From NCBI GenBank assembly GCA_027922465.2, contig BQMF02000103.1, positions 806,001 to 870,000 of the forward strand: 64,000 nt of DNA, given 5' to 3'. Numbering within the stretch: position 1 is the stretch's first letter; each line of letters begins with the position of its first letter. Source of the stretch: Turritopsis dohrnii. Lineage: Eukaryota > Cnidaria > Hydrozoa > Anthoathecata > Oceaniidae. A program made the position numbers and the translations under genes. The notes under the pieces are model-generated. The model was given only the letters and a program-made list of their open reading frames with translations, had not been told where the DNA came from and ran no database searches. Positions 21,065 to 33,027 of this stretch are shown one piece after another.

Positions 21065-21475
21065 CAGGGGAACCTCTATTAACGGTCACCTCCATACACC
21101 CGTCACCTCCTAATAAGCGGCCAGAAAAGAAGGTCCCTACCGAATTTATTGTCAAACTGTTATAAAAAGCCTCCATACAAGGGTCACCTACAATCAACGG
21201 CCAAACGGCCACTTTCTATTGTCCCAATGTCTATTAACGGTAAAAAAAATCTAAAAAAAAATATTTCATTTGCAATAGTTATTTACAAAAATAAAGTCAA
21301 GTCAAGCAGCCTTATCTATTGTAGATGATTTGAACAACTTTTGTGAAACGTTAGAAAATGCTGACTTAGTAAGTGCTTCGAATCTTGTCACACAAGGACT
21401 TGAAGCACTTAGGCTGAACAATGTTCCACAAAAAAAGTAACTGATTATTTCAGTAAAAAGTTGTAACATGATTGT
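21065..21475 (+). pseudogene. Pogo/Tigger remnant with C-terminal PCNA-box
   Basis: CAGGGGAACCTCTATTAACG with following CGGTCACCTCC blocks resembles pogo/Tigger ends. The frame at 21297-21445 reads A-A-L-S-I-V-D-D-L...ENADL, like the Tigger C-terminal helix region. It runs into an A-run and then Q-K-K-V-T-D-Y-F if one A is restored. QxxVTDYF is a PCNA-interaction motif, known at the C-terminus of pogo transposase. The DDE domain is missing and no right end is seen. Confidence 0.55.
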
Positions 21476-22164
21476 AGATTTTACTGATAAGATACATGTA
21501 TTTACTTGTGTTTATTTTGATCATGAATCATTCTTTATGCCCCTCCTACCTCTCCTGATCAGCCTTTTTGATAAAAAGGTACATTCATACCTAAAATCAT
21601 AAATCTGACAAAAATTTCAGGTTCCTTCTAAGGATCTGACCCCAAAAATGTTCATTAACAATTAAAAAGGGATTCTGTCTACCTCACAAGCCTCAGATTT
21701 TGACCGAGTATTGAATAAACGTATTCATAAACTTTTATAAAATGTACTCTTTAATAAAAATAGAATTCTAAATATCGTCGCTATCTTGCGTGATATTGTC
21801 CCGTTAGTTTCTAGAAAAGAATAACAATGTGACTTAAAAGGATTCATTGGAGTGTTTAAGAATATGAATATCAAAGCTGCTTAACTTACGTTGTTCAGCT
21901 ATTCTCCATCAGAAATATCGTCCTCGTCTTCTGTATCGCTTTCGGTAGTGTTACTCTCTTCGTCTCCGGTAAAATGAAAACATTTAATCTGTTTAAAATC
22001 TCACAATGAGAAGGAGCGAAAACAGTATTGAAAAGTAGAAATGTTTTTGGTGTGATTAAATACTTATTCATAAAAGAACTTTTCATACCACTTTCTTCTG
22101 CAGAATCGGTTTGAACAACATCAATGATTGAAGGTGCTGCATCTTTATTGAACCATTCGATTTT

Positions 22165-23240
22165 TTATTGTTCCTCATCTAGAATCCAGCCATAGTTTGT
22201 TGGTGAATCCGTTGGTGTTGTTTTGCAAACAGCATTCTGCCACACCCGTATCACGTATACCGATCGTTTTATTTTCTCCAACATAACTTTCCGGCACGGT
22301 GGACGGCAACATATTGACTCGGCAATCATTGGCAGATGATATTCTCTTCTCGCCATACATCTGACATACAAATTTTTCGATCACATCTACACATCTCCTT
22401 GCTAGTCCTTGATATTTCCAAGCTTGCTAAAAGTATCGCAAATGAGCTCAGTTTCAATGGTCTTGTCTTTCCTTTCCGGTTAAATGAATCCGTATACTCA
22501 CAACCAGTAATGGCCTGGTAAGCAGGTAGTGCTTTGTAAAGGTTTTCTCCAAACGTTTCTACTTCCATTTGGCAGCTTCTCAAAACAACCCAGCAATATC
22601 ACAAGAACATTCGTATCAATGATCCTCACATTAAATTCTCTATCTGGTGTAGATGGCACACCATTCTTGTATCAACGTGGCTCAACAATAAAGGGAAAGG
22701 TGGGACAGGGTATTCCAATAATGCTCTATATCAACCTTCGCTTGCAAAGCATGAAAGAGTATGCTACCAAACACATCTCGTGTCACTGATACTGAAACAA
22801 TCTTTTGATCACCTGAGTATATTCTATACTTTCTACTTTCTGTCGCAAAGGTTTTCACTTTGTTTTTCTTTATGGGTTCCGTGTAACTTAGTGGATCAGC
22901 ATTGCAGTCTGTAATGAAAGCATCATGGGCAGTATAACCAGTACAATTGACATTAAGAAGAAAAGCTGCAGTTTCATCAGAAGCAGCCTTCTTGCCGGTG
23001 AAAATGTTAAAAAGGCGTTCTTTATTAATATCAGCATTGAACGGATTCACTGTTTGACTGATCGACTCATGAATAGTGAGTGTTCATTATTTTCCTTTAC
23101 ACGATGTGGTTTCAGTTCTTCAGAGATATCATCTTTTGTAGATAAATCCAGATCTTCAAAAACTTTGGAAATGATTGACACTCTAATGAAATCATCGGTC
23201 TCAGCCATCATCAGCTTTTGTTTCCAGCCGTTCTGCATTT
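22165..23240 (-). pseudogene. Unnamed multi-copy protein, frameshifted
   Basis: Successive minus-strand pieces: 23050-22682 (N-P-F-N-A-D...KKNKVKTFATES), then about 22680-22590 (I-I-D-T-N-V-L-V-I-L-L-G-C-F), then 22583-22326 (P-A-Y-Q-A-I-T-G-C-E-Y-T-D-S-F-N-R-K-G-K) and 22371-22165 (N-Y-G-W-I-L-D-E-E-Q). This order matches a family I recall as very abundant in cnidarian gene sets, with DTDVLVLLL and ITGCDxTSxFxGKGK signatures and no agreed function. DTNVLVILL could be part of a PIN-like nuclease fold (speculative). Stops and frame changes make this copy dead. Confidence 0.55.
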
Positions 23241-24087
23241 TATCTTTCTTGCCTCAAAATATACAAATGACCGGAAATATTCCAGAGGCTGTTGAAGGAG
23301 TCATCTCTGATTGTAATCTGGTGTTTGGAAGCTTGGTTTGAGGGTTCGAAATAGGTTTAAAGTTTTCAGCGTTCTTTCCAAGTGCTGTAAACTGTCTATA
23401 ACATGTAATATGATATCTCTGTACATTATTTATTTAGCCTGACAGTTTTACGTTGCTGTTCTTCAGTTGTTTCGAAACTCTAATTTTGTGGATGTTTTTA
23501 CATTTCCCCAAGGAGCTTGAATTGAATGTAACGATAGGCCCGACGTTAAAACCATCCCCATCATACAGCACACAAACTGTACCTAAATTCAGTATGCTAT
23601 CTTAGAGTACTAGAATTTTATGTTAATTTCATTTGCTTTTGGAGTAGAAGCTTTACTACTGGAATAATCAAAGTGAGCAGGATCTAGGACGCTCGGGATA
23701 AATTGTTAGAATAAAGAAATTATCATACCTTCCTTTGAATTTACTTTACATTCGTTTATGTTCATAATGTTACAGCACAACAATTCAAACGACTGAACAG
23801 GTTAAAATTCACGAATGAATCGACTTTTTCTTCTTGCAAAATCTTCTGATAAGTTTGAGAAATTCGAACGTTCTAATGTTTCTCTAATCGAATTACTTTT
23901 ATAAAGAAATCCAAAAATCATATATAAGGGCTAAAGATAACGGGATAAGATAACGAGTTGTTGAGGTCAGCCGAGGTCCTAAGTGGACGTGTGTTAGCCT
24001 ATCCTAGATTGATTTACCTGAGGGACTAGTGAAAACTGTTTGAGAAACGGAATAAATAAGGGATAGATCCAGCCCTTTTTGTCCTGA
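23240..24087. other. Rest of the inverted-repeat element, non-coding
   Basis: No coding signal on either strand. Confidence 0.4.
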
Positions 24088-24663
24088 ACATTTTTTGCGG
24101 TCAGATCCTTAGGAACCGGAAATTTTGGTCAGATTTATGATTTTAGGTATGTCTGATACATTGTTAAGACTTGGACAAAATTTCAGATATACATATATAC
24201 AATTAATATATATAAGACAGTGAATCATTGATGTGGACCTACTAGATAAATAAACAAAAAAGTAAAAAAAAACACAAGATCACAGAAGACTTAGATTAAA
24301 TTTGGGCAATGTGGAAAAATTAGACTTGAGAAATTGAATTTTGGAATCTAAAATTTAAAAAGAAAAAAAACTATGTGGTAAAATATCGTAAAAATATAAA
24401 ATACTAGATAAAATGTGTTTAAATTAAATTGGGAAAATGGTGTAGACAAAACTAGAATTGAGACTAAAAGGCAAAATAGTGCACAAGGGAAATCACAAGG
24501 TGAGCCAAAGAGGACTAGGAGAAATACACTTGCCCGAAAATAAGAACCCATGGCACAAAGTAAGACTGGATTAATTTGGCTGAGAAATAAAACTGAGAAA
24601 TTAAAACTTGAAATGGAACAAAAAGGAAAATGCTGTAGAAAAGTGTATAAATTAAGTACTTTT

Positions 24664-25640
24664 TTAATAATAAATGTAATCTCTATAATATATGGCGCTT
24701 CCAGTAATTTTAAAGTTTAATTTGTCGATAGCATCAGAGTTTTTCAACGCTTGTTTATAGGCATTGTACGAGTTTTTCTCCCTGATCGAATTTGGAATAT
24801 TATTCCAGACAATTGCTACTCTATATTGAAATGATAGTTTATGATCCACATACTTGAATGTTGGAAGATCGATTCTGAGGGCATTTCTGTTTGCACGTGA
24901 GGTTGATTTTTTGATAAGATCTGTTAGCAGGGGTGAAGAAAGACCATTATAAATTTTGTATGCTTTGCAAGCGATGCTTCTTTTATAGTAGTTAATAATG
25001 GGTTGCCACACTTAACTGTACTAAGGACAGCAGAATCTGGGACAGATTTTTTCACACGATTGATAAATCGAGCAGCTCTGATATGGACTTTGTCGATGTT
25101 AACAGGGATATGTTAAAGCGTGACATGAGTGAGGGTGTGCAATTTCCCCATATGAGAATACCATATAGAATTGATGGTAAGATTCCTTGGAAATAGATTG
25201 TTGATAATGTGGATTTCGGAATTCCCCTCATTTGATAAAGTTTTTTTACTTTGACACTAAATCTTTTTGAGAATTTTTGGACGTGAGTGTCCCATTTCAG
25301 TACATCATCAATTGTTATGCCCAGGCATCTGGTTGACTTCGCGGTGCCAACACTTTTACCAGATATTTCAATGTTCATAGGAGGGCCAATAAAACGATTT
25401 CTCGATAATATTTTGACTTTGCATTTATCGGGATGAATTTTCAAAGAGTTTCGTTTGGAATATGACTCAAGTTGACCAGTGCATTTCTTTAAGTTCATCA
25501 TGACAGTTGACACTATCAACTGAGGGACCGGTGATGTGCGTTGTCGAGTCTTCGGCAAGTTGGTCCAAGTCACAGTCCACATTTTCCTCCATATCGTTTA
25601 CATTTCAGGAGAAGCTTGGTAGACCAATCAATATAGAATC
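24664..25640 (-). pseudogene. LINE reverse transcriptase, C-terminal half
   Basis: The minus strand from about 25640 reads I-N-D-M-E-E-N-V-D-C-D-L-D-Q-L-A-E-D-S-T-T-H. LAED is where YADD should be, so the catalytic motif is damaged. After a frame change it continues as N-S-L-K-I-H-P-D-K-C-K-V, STRCLGITIDDVLKWDTHV and LYGILIWGNC, then (after another shift near 25040) S-I-A-C-K-A-Y-K...FSFQYRVAIVWNNIPNSIR. These are the thumb and post-RT blocks of CR1/L2/jockey-type LINEs. The 5' part is missing. An AT-rich 3' part probably continues to about 24160. Confidence 0.75.
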
Positions 25641-26110
25641 ATTACAACCATTGTAAATTCTGTAGCAGATACCCTCGGGACCACACGTTGTTGCAAATCG
25701 ATTTTGCAAAATTGCCCTGATTTAGACCTACTACCAGTCCCAGAAATGCCACTTGAATTATATCTATAGCCATCTTAGCGTCATGTCTGTCTTTCCTTAG
25801 CAAAGTAATAGGGGGTACGAAAGTGCAATAGCGCCGGAAGATCATCACCACAAGTTTACTGATAAAGTGAAACTGATAAAAACATCTAATCAGTAATTCT
25901 TAATATCCAATTGATTTTTACAAATTGTACATCGATGGAATCTTTTTTTTTTTTGGTCTTTCTCGAAATGTAATTTTTGTAGGAAATGGAAAAGTAGAAG
26001 AAGAGAAAATCCAAAAATAAGTTTGGAAAAACTCAATAATTTCTTAACGATCAATTAAGACAAAAGAAGTTAACAACCGATGAAAAGCGCCGATGAAAAT
26101 TCGTGTTTGA
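25641..26110. other. Intergenic, no feature recognised
   Basis: AT-rich, no gene seen. Confidence 0.4.
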
Positions 26111-26117
26111 GAACTAA

Positions 26118-26290
26118 GAGTGTATGCGTCTACCGGTTTCAAACCATCAAACTTCTCAGTGAAAACTCTGTTAAAAGCGTTTGGAAGAACGAGACATCAC
26201 TTGGCCAAAACCTCACCCTCCCAAACAAATTTAACAAGGTTTTGACCGTAAAGATTAGCTGGTTTGAAACCGGTAGATGCATATACAGTA
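26118..26290. mobile_element. Near-palindromic MITE
   Basis: Arms starting TGCGTCTACCGGTTTCAAAC (left, from about 26125) and ending TTTGAAACCGGTAGATGCA (right, to about 26281). Similarity continues inward for about 60 bp per arm, so almost the whole element is one imperfect hairpin. Confidence 0.75.
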
Positions 26291-26472
26291 AAGCATACCG
26301 CGCCCCTGAGAACAAAAACCGCCATCGTATCTTTTCGTGCAGCATTACTTGAAGTAACACCGCCCAAAGATTGACTTACTAAAGGTGAAAGTCCAACAAA
26401 TTGTTTCCGTGAATTTCATTTTGATTATGTCGAAAGAACGAAAGTGTATTTATTCCTTTCATACCATTGTCT

Positions 26473-26763
26473 ATGCCATGTAACACAATATACAAAAACT
26501 TGAAAATGCCTGTCTTGAGACGCCTTAAAAGTCAAACGTTCAGAGAAGGAGTGAGTCAAGAAAATGACATTGTTAATGATGAAAGAAGAAGAAGAAAGTC
26601 AACGGGAAGTTCTCCAAGTGATAAAGAAAACAGGTTACCAAACGCCTCAGAAAATGGTCCGCCTTTGTCACCAAGATCTCTGAAAAGAAAGTCAGAAGAA
26701 AAAGATCGGAAAAAACATTTATTCAACAAACTTAAGAGGTATATATTTGACCCCATTCATTAG
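26473..26763 (+). CDS. Hypothetical 96-residue basic protein
   Basis: ATG at 26473, TAG at 26761. The product is hydrophilic, Ser/Lys/Arg/Glu-rich, with two possible proline-directed phosphosites (S-S-P-S, P-L-S-P-R-S) and a basic C-terminus ending K-L-K-R-Y-I-F-D-P-I-H. It has no signal peptide, membrane segment or recognised domain. The composition is that of a disordered nuclear protein or the last exon of one. I do not recognise the gene, and chance cannot be excluded. Confidence 0.35.
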   Translation: MPCNTIYKNLKMPVLRRLKSQTFREGVSQENDIVNDERRRRKSTGSSPSDKENRLPNASENGPPLSPRSLKRKSEEKDRKKHLFNKLKRYIFDPIH

Positions 26764-27007
26764 CATCTTTCCTCAAAACAGAGAGGAAACCCATAAGCCC
26801 AAGGTAGAAGAAGCTTAAGGATAGTCTCTAACCTCTAAACATGTGTCCAGTTTTTATGAAATATCTTATTTTTCCCCTATAAAAGTATACATTTTCTGAA
26901 AGCTAAATAATATTCGCAAAAATGCGACTATATATTCCTCATATGCACTGATGATGGTTTTATACTGAAAAGCTTTTGCTTAATTTTAAACTTGCTTTTT
27001 GTTATTT

Positions 27008-28267
27008 GTGACGTTCCAGGGGATTTTGATAACAAACGATAAAACCTTTTTTAAAGAAACGTTTAAAAGTTGCAAAAAAAATAGAAAAAAACGTTTAAAA
27101 ACGTTTTTATAAAAACGTTTAAAATGCCTCATAATAATGCCTCATAATAAAGAGCTAAAGAGCTCTTGCTTCGACTGCTATTTAGCAAGGAAGACGGAAC
27201 TATAACCCGGTTTTCACATCGTTCACTGTCGTCGCACATATAAGCAAACTAATTTTTGATTTAGATTTGAGTTGAGTTGAATAAAGTGGAAATTGGCCTT
27301 TAGTTGAAATTTTCGGGAGGTTTTAACTTCAGCAAGTCATAGCCGTTGATTAGGCGAATCAAATCATATGACAGCCAATCGCCCCAGAACCTGAAAACGT
27401 TATCAAAATAAAGTCCATAAATATAACTAAAAACGTTACCAAGCAATTTGATTAACAGTGCATCTTAATTTTGTGAAAGTGAAATGTTTCTCAAAACAGA
27501 GAAATTAAGGTTTATCCAGATCTGTTTCTATAAAAATTAGCCGTTTTCAACTACTTTAACCGAGTGAAAATACATCTTTACGAAAATAAACATAAAACTT
27601 TTCCCCGAGGATTTACTAAAATAGCAATTCTATCAAATTCGTTCTATTATGGAATCAATAGAATTATAGCGGACGGTTTCTATTTGTGGAAACTTTGAAA
27701 ACAGTTGTTGTTTCTTTAATCTTTAAATGAATGAGAACCAGGTAATCAATGTATTGTAATATACTAACATGTGTTACCTGCAAATGCATATTTAAAAAAG
27801 TACACACTTGAAGAACATTACGTCATTAAAATAAATTAAAACAAAAGAACGCACATTGTTCATCAAAAATCAAAATAAAATCAAAGCATTATTAAGTATA
27901 TAAAGATTAAAAGTTTTTTAATTATAACTGGTTTTAATAACAAGCTTTCCAAAAATGGTGCGAATGTGATTATAAACAAACCGCTGGACACTTCTTCAAA
28001 CGAAACTTGTTTACGTTTGCAGAGAAATGCAACGATACCAAAATCCGCTGGACGGTTTAAGTTGAAAATGTTTTTTTTGTAAAAAAATGGATTAATGTAA
28101 AAACGTTTAAACGTTTTTGAAAACGTTTTTGAAAACGTTTATAACGTTGCACACATAACAAGAAAACGTTTTTTCGTTAATGAAAAAACGTTTTTCAACA
28201 AAATGAAAAACATTTAAACGTTTTTAAACGTTTTACCGTTTGTTATCAAAATCCCCTGGAACGTCAC
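27008..28267. mobile_element. Non-autonomous TIR element with AACGTTT arrays
   Basis: Perfect ~30 bp terminal inverted repeats starting GTGACGTTCCAGGGGATTTT and ending with its complement GGAACGTCAC at 28267. Subterminal regions (27055-27125 and 28090-28240) are packed with (A)AACGTTT(T), itself palindromic, at least a dozen times. No ORF, so it would depend on a transposase supplied elsewhere. The flanks share ATTT. Confidence 0.85.
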
Positions 28268-28689
28268 ATTTTACTTTATCTATATTCCTCAAAGTTGCAT
28301 TAATTATTGTTAAGAAAAATATACATCATTAAATACCAAGAAAAATATACATCATTAAATAACTACAATGGTATAACTACCCATCAATGTCATACTCAGA
28401 TAAAAATGCTGTCCTTACTAAACAGGGTAGAATTGAATTTAATACCACAAAAGAACTTATTTTGAATTTATTAAGAAATGAAGATGTTCATGGTCAAATG
28501 ATAAGGTTTCTCTTATAAATTTTAAACAACTAAATATCAACAACCGCACCAATATGTAAGGCGATTTTAGCATAATGTTATTATAATAATCCGCGATTGT
28601 GCATCCCACTTTTATTTTAGAGAGTGATATATTTACTTTTAATTTACGGTCATCGTCCTCTTATGTGCGGGTAAAACCACGTAGAGGCG

Positions 28690-29005
28690 AGAGACACTTT
28701 TTTCACGATCATTCCAAAAGCACGTGGCATCATTTGACGTCAGTTTTTTATGATCACGGGGAATCCCCAATCGAACGCGACGTTTTTGGGGAAATATCTC
28801 AAGAACCAATAAGGATAACTGATGTTTTTTGGGGTCAGCGATACGGGTGATGGGGTGACGAATCATTAGGGCCTAAATTTTATTTGGTACTGCGGATATG
28901 ACGTCATCGAAATCTTTGATCAGCGATATCTCTCTAACGGTTGGTCGTAGCGAAACGACCCCATACATTTTTTTGACCAATTTTTCGAGCTCTACAACAT
29001 GGTTA
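28690..29005 (+). repeat. Interspersed repeat R1, copy 1
   Basis: Clearly similar, in opposite orientation, to 39398-39660. Shared blocks include AACGGTTGGTCGTAGC, TTTTTCGAGCTCTACAACAT, GATGACGTCAT-type palindromes and GATAACTGATGTTTTTTGGG. The open frames on it are incidental. Confidence 0.75.
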
Positions 29006-29122
29006 CATTTTCCGTTTCCAATTCCTAAATTGAAATTTTCATCACGGGGATCGTTCATGGGCGATTTTGACCCATCCTTTTCGAAGTTAAGTTCGGTAAA
29101 AAGTTTTTACCCAAGATACTAG

Positions 29123-31500
29123 TAAACATATGATCTTTATTGTTGCAGAAGCTTGACATCCTTTATACCATAAAATCATAACAAAACAATGTAATTCAAC
29201 AGAAGACACTTGCGCCTGCTTTTTGTTACTCAGATAAAACTATCTCACAACATTATGCAATCAAATTTACAAAAGAAGAAAAGAAAATTGTCAAACTTAA
29301 TTTTAATACTACAGTATTATATAAGTATTAAAAATACTACAAGGTAGATATACAGTGTGTTTCAAAAAAGTGGCAACAAGAATTATAACTGCTTATATTT
29401 CAATAAATTCTGATCATTGGATGATAATTTTTATATTATTGAAAACCTTATTTTTTCTAGAGTTATTTTTTTGATTTTCTCCTCTTCTATTTTTCCAATT
29501 TCGTAAAAAGAAAATACATCATTGGAAAGAGGAAACAATAAGGTTGTCAATGATATAAAACAAGATGCCCTGACAGGCATAAGGATTTCTGCGAAACCAG
29601 CTGAAGCATGAAAAATGAAAGACTAGTGATATTCTTCAAATTTGAAGATTGAACGGCTTCTACAATACAACATCACATTTTTGATCATATACTCCCTAGG
29701 AATCCATGAAAGCATAACTGATATATGCTATAGATCAAAAATAGATAAAACAAAAATAAAACTATAATAGTTAAACCCGCTAAAAAGTTTGTCAACTTTT
29801 GTTCATTTCCAGGGATGATGGCATATTACCTTTTAAAAAGTGTAAATAGGACTTAACTAAAAACAACAAAGAAAAGAAGTACGCATAAGGTGCAAATTGT
29901 GACCATGGATACGCATTTTATATGACAGTTAAAAAAAAAAAGAAACGATGTATAAGAGCGAAAAGAAAAAAAACACAAACTTTTTCGAAAAAAAAATTAA
30001 GAAACAAAAGCGAAAAACTCATCAGAAATACTTTGTTTAAAACTAACAAGAAATGCTTTGCAAAATCACAACCGCAAAAAGGAAAACATAGATTTGGTGA
30101 TGCAAAATGTACCCATACCAAAATCAACATAACTGAAATCAGACATTTGTGCTCTAGGTTGATTTACAAATATTCTTGACCTGAATTGACATATTCAAGA
30201 CCAGTATTTATATCAAAACTCTTTATATATTATATACAAAATTCGAAAAAAGATTGAATTATTTATGACATTAATTTAATATCATATACACTCCAGGGCA
30301 TTGTGAAACTTTGTATACATATATGAACTAATGGTGTAATGTAATGATGTAAAATTCATCTGAAAGACCTAAAACATCATTTCTTTGGGGACGAAAAATA
30401 ATAGTAAGTCTGATCCTTCAGATATATATGAGAATGATTATGACATACGTAAATCACATGCTTTAAACCTTTGATATATGTATGTATACTTCCTAATTCC
30501 TACATTGTAAACATAAAAAGTTAACCATCACGAACAAAACATGATCCAAACTTACACAAATCTGCACCAAAAATATATAACTGAAAGCAAAAATTTGTAT
30601 TGAATGCAGATTGTGCAATGTTTTGAATTTTTAGTTGCCGTGGTGCATTCGTAGTAAATAGTGAAAATTAAAAACTGATTTGATATCATCGATAAAAGGT
30701 TATATAATTAAAACAAAAAGTAAAAATTTATATATACTGTGGGTTAGCCAAATGATTTGTATGCCACAAATTCATTTAAATAGCTAGAGAAACATCAAAT
30801 ATAAGTGATGCAGTAGACAGACATCCTTGATGTTGGAGCTGAGAAGGACATTGAGCTGAAGCTGTACTAATCCAGGGCTTAAAAAAAGCATTAACCCACA
30901 CGTGCACAAGCGAACACTCAGACATTCATAAAAGAAAACAAAAATAAAAATACAACAAAAGCTTATCTCTTTCAATCTGTTCACAAAATATTGATAACTT
31001 CTTTACGATCTTTTTCACCTTTAATTTCCTTTAAATCCAAGAAGCTTTGAAATCTAAAAGTGGGTTGCTGCGCTGGCATTTTGAAGAAGTGCACTGTACG
31101 AATTCTTTGGTTCATGTATTGATTTCATGTAAACTTATGCACGAAGTATACATTTTTTGGCTTCACGACGACGATCGGTTTGCATTCCAAACACCTCGCG
31201 TACCGCGATTTGAACTATGTATCTACCTACCTAATCTAGCTACTAAGCATTTAAAAATGTAGCTTTTAAAAAGTTTATGAATGACTTGGATAAATTTTCC
31301 TAACTGCAAAAGAGCTTCGAACCACAAGATGTTACCAACAACGAACTTTTAAATCATAAGTTTATTACAAGCGATGCTTCAAATTTGGTGGAACTGAAGT
31401 TCTCCATTGTGTGTTTTGTGGGAGAAATGTCTCTTATTTTGTGAAAAGTGGCAAAACACTAAAATACTTATAATGAAGAATGTTTTGGTAGTTTTCATGT
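29123..31500. other. AT-rich intergenic DNA
   Basis: No gene recognised. A Lys-rich frame at 29922-30179 is a product of A-runs. Confidence 0.5.
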
Positions 31501-31502
31501 AA

Positions 31503-31640
31503 AGCAGACCTGGCCGTGAATAAAATGCTTCACGTGCGGTAATCGCACAGCATAAAAGTGTTAAAAACTTATGGCGTGCGATCATCGAACGCCAAAAAAG
31601 TGATCCCACGCCACGGGACCTGGAAACTAAGATGCCTTTC
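31503..31640. repeat. GCACG-rich repeat (MITE-like), copy 1
   Basis: Starts AGACCTGGCCGTG and ends GGGACCTGGAAAC. The inside alternates CGTGCG and CGCACG motifs in an AT-rich context. Related blocks are at 32345, 62110 and 63613. Confidence 0.5.
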
Positions 31641-32344
31641 AATTTCACTGAATAACACGAAAACGAGTCCTGCTGGTACCACATATGTTTTCATATTCTT
31701 TCGTTAGGTGAACAAATGAATTCGAATAATGAAGGAAATTTCAAAATTATCCAACGGTGGTCATTCTCCTTAGCAACAGCGAATAAACCTAAGCTATAAT
31801 GTAGCATTGCCGTTCTGAGGCCTTCCACAGGTCGGCAATTTATTAACTTACATGCCGAAGTGCTAAAAATGATTCATGTTCAACTCCAAGTTTTGAATTG
31901 AATTTTTTAAGGCCTTCAGGATGATTCAATATGGGAAAGTACTCATGAACACTCCTTCGTAGAAGTTTTAAAGTTCAGAAAAAGTTCTTAGTAAAACAGC
32001 AAGTGAAACAGATTTCTTTAGAAATTGGTAAAAAATTCTCAATGAAATAATAAAAACTTAGTTCTTAAAACTTAGTTCTTACATGTGGAAACACTGTATT
32101 TACAGTGATTTCATTTTTTTTTTCATTTTCATTGTCTTTTTCAAGCACAGTGACGAATTGAAAAAAATGTTTTCGTTAAAACGTGACTTCATTCATCAAA
32201 CAAGTTTTTCTTTCGTAAATATGAACATATATAACACCTGTTGATTAATCTACATTAATGATTAATTCAAGTTGATCATTCTTTCTACCAGCTGATGGAA
32301 AAAAAAAAAATGTGATCAAATGTTCCGTTATTGTGAAAAAAACC

Positions 32345-32525
32345 CCGTAAATACTCTGCACGTGCGATTTATAAATCTGTTTGATTGCACGTGCGGTAAT
32401 CGCACGCCTAAGGTCCGTTTTTACGAAATTCATGTGTGCGATTAACGCACGCCTTAGCCGATCTAGGCATGTGTGGGCACATGCGATCGCACGCCACTCA
32501 TGAGCAGGCTTGATAAAGGCACACA
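32345..32525. repeat. GCACG-rich repeat (MITE-like), copy 2
   Basis: Contains GCACGTGCGGTAATCGCACG, nearly the same as in copy 1 (CACGTGCGGTAATCGCACA), and several more CGCACGCC units. Confidence 0.55.
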
Positions 32526-32616
32526 CAAAATTTCAAAAAACCGCTAGGTTTGAATAGCAAAAAAAAAAAAACAACCAAAGCCGGTTTTAATGTATTTCTT
32601 GCTTCCGCAGAAATCC

Positions 32617-32763
32617 AAAAAGAGAATAACAAGAAGTTTCATTTTGATTTATAAATTTAATTCAATATTTCGTCCTACATCCACAGAACATTGTCATGCA
32701 GGACGAAAATATTGAATTAAATTATAAATCAAAATGAAACTTCTCGTTATTCTCTTTTTACTA
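32617..32763. repeat. Large imperfect palindrome, ~60 bp arms
   Basis: The left arm from about 32617 (AAAAAGAGAATAACAAGAAG...TTCGTCCT) and the right arm to 32763 are complementary over about 60 bp with a few mismatches. The loop is about 23 nt. Transcription would give a long hairpin RNA. Confidence 0.85.
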
Positions 32764-33027
32764 AAGCTTTACGCCCTGAAGAATATCTTCAATTAAGCAA
32801 ATAACTATCAGCTCCCTTTAAAATATGATTCATCTTGACTTATTAATTGATAAAAAAAACTATTGTGCCGACCCAGAGATGCAAGGAGAACGGCAATGCT
32901 GGCCCCATTTAAGACCTTGGCAAATTTTCGCTTTCGGCTGGATTTGAACACAACTAACGTGCCGCTCTGAAATTCTTTGAATCTCGTGGGCTGTATTGTG
33001 ACAAGTACTAAGGTATCAAGTTATTAA

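Larger units (their letters stand above)
21577..24158. mobile_element. Inverted-repeat element carrying a decayed unnamed ORF
   Basis: About 66 bp at 21590-21652 (CCTAAAATCATAAATCTGAC...GGATCTGACC) recurs inverted at 24088-24155. The inside (22165-23240, minus strand) holds pieces of one multi-copy protein. No transposase of a known class is visible. Confidence 0.6.

Noticed and set aside
28599..29122. Two plus-strand frames of 83 and 74 residues
   Set aside because: Fall on repeat R1; the second copy at 39 kb does not conserve the frames.
29922..30179. Lys-rich 85-residue frame
   Set aside because: Produced by A-runs; no motif, no conserved context.
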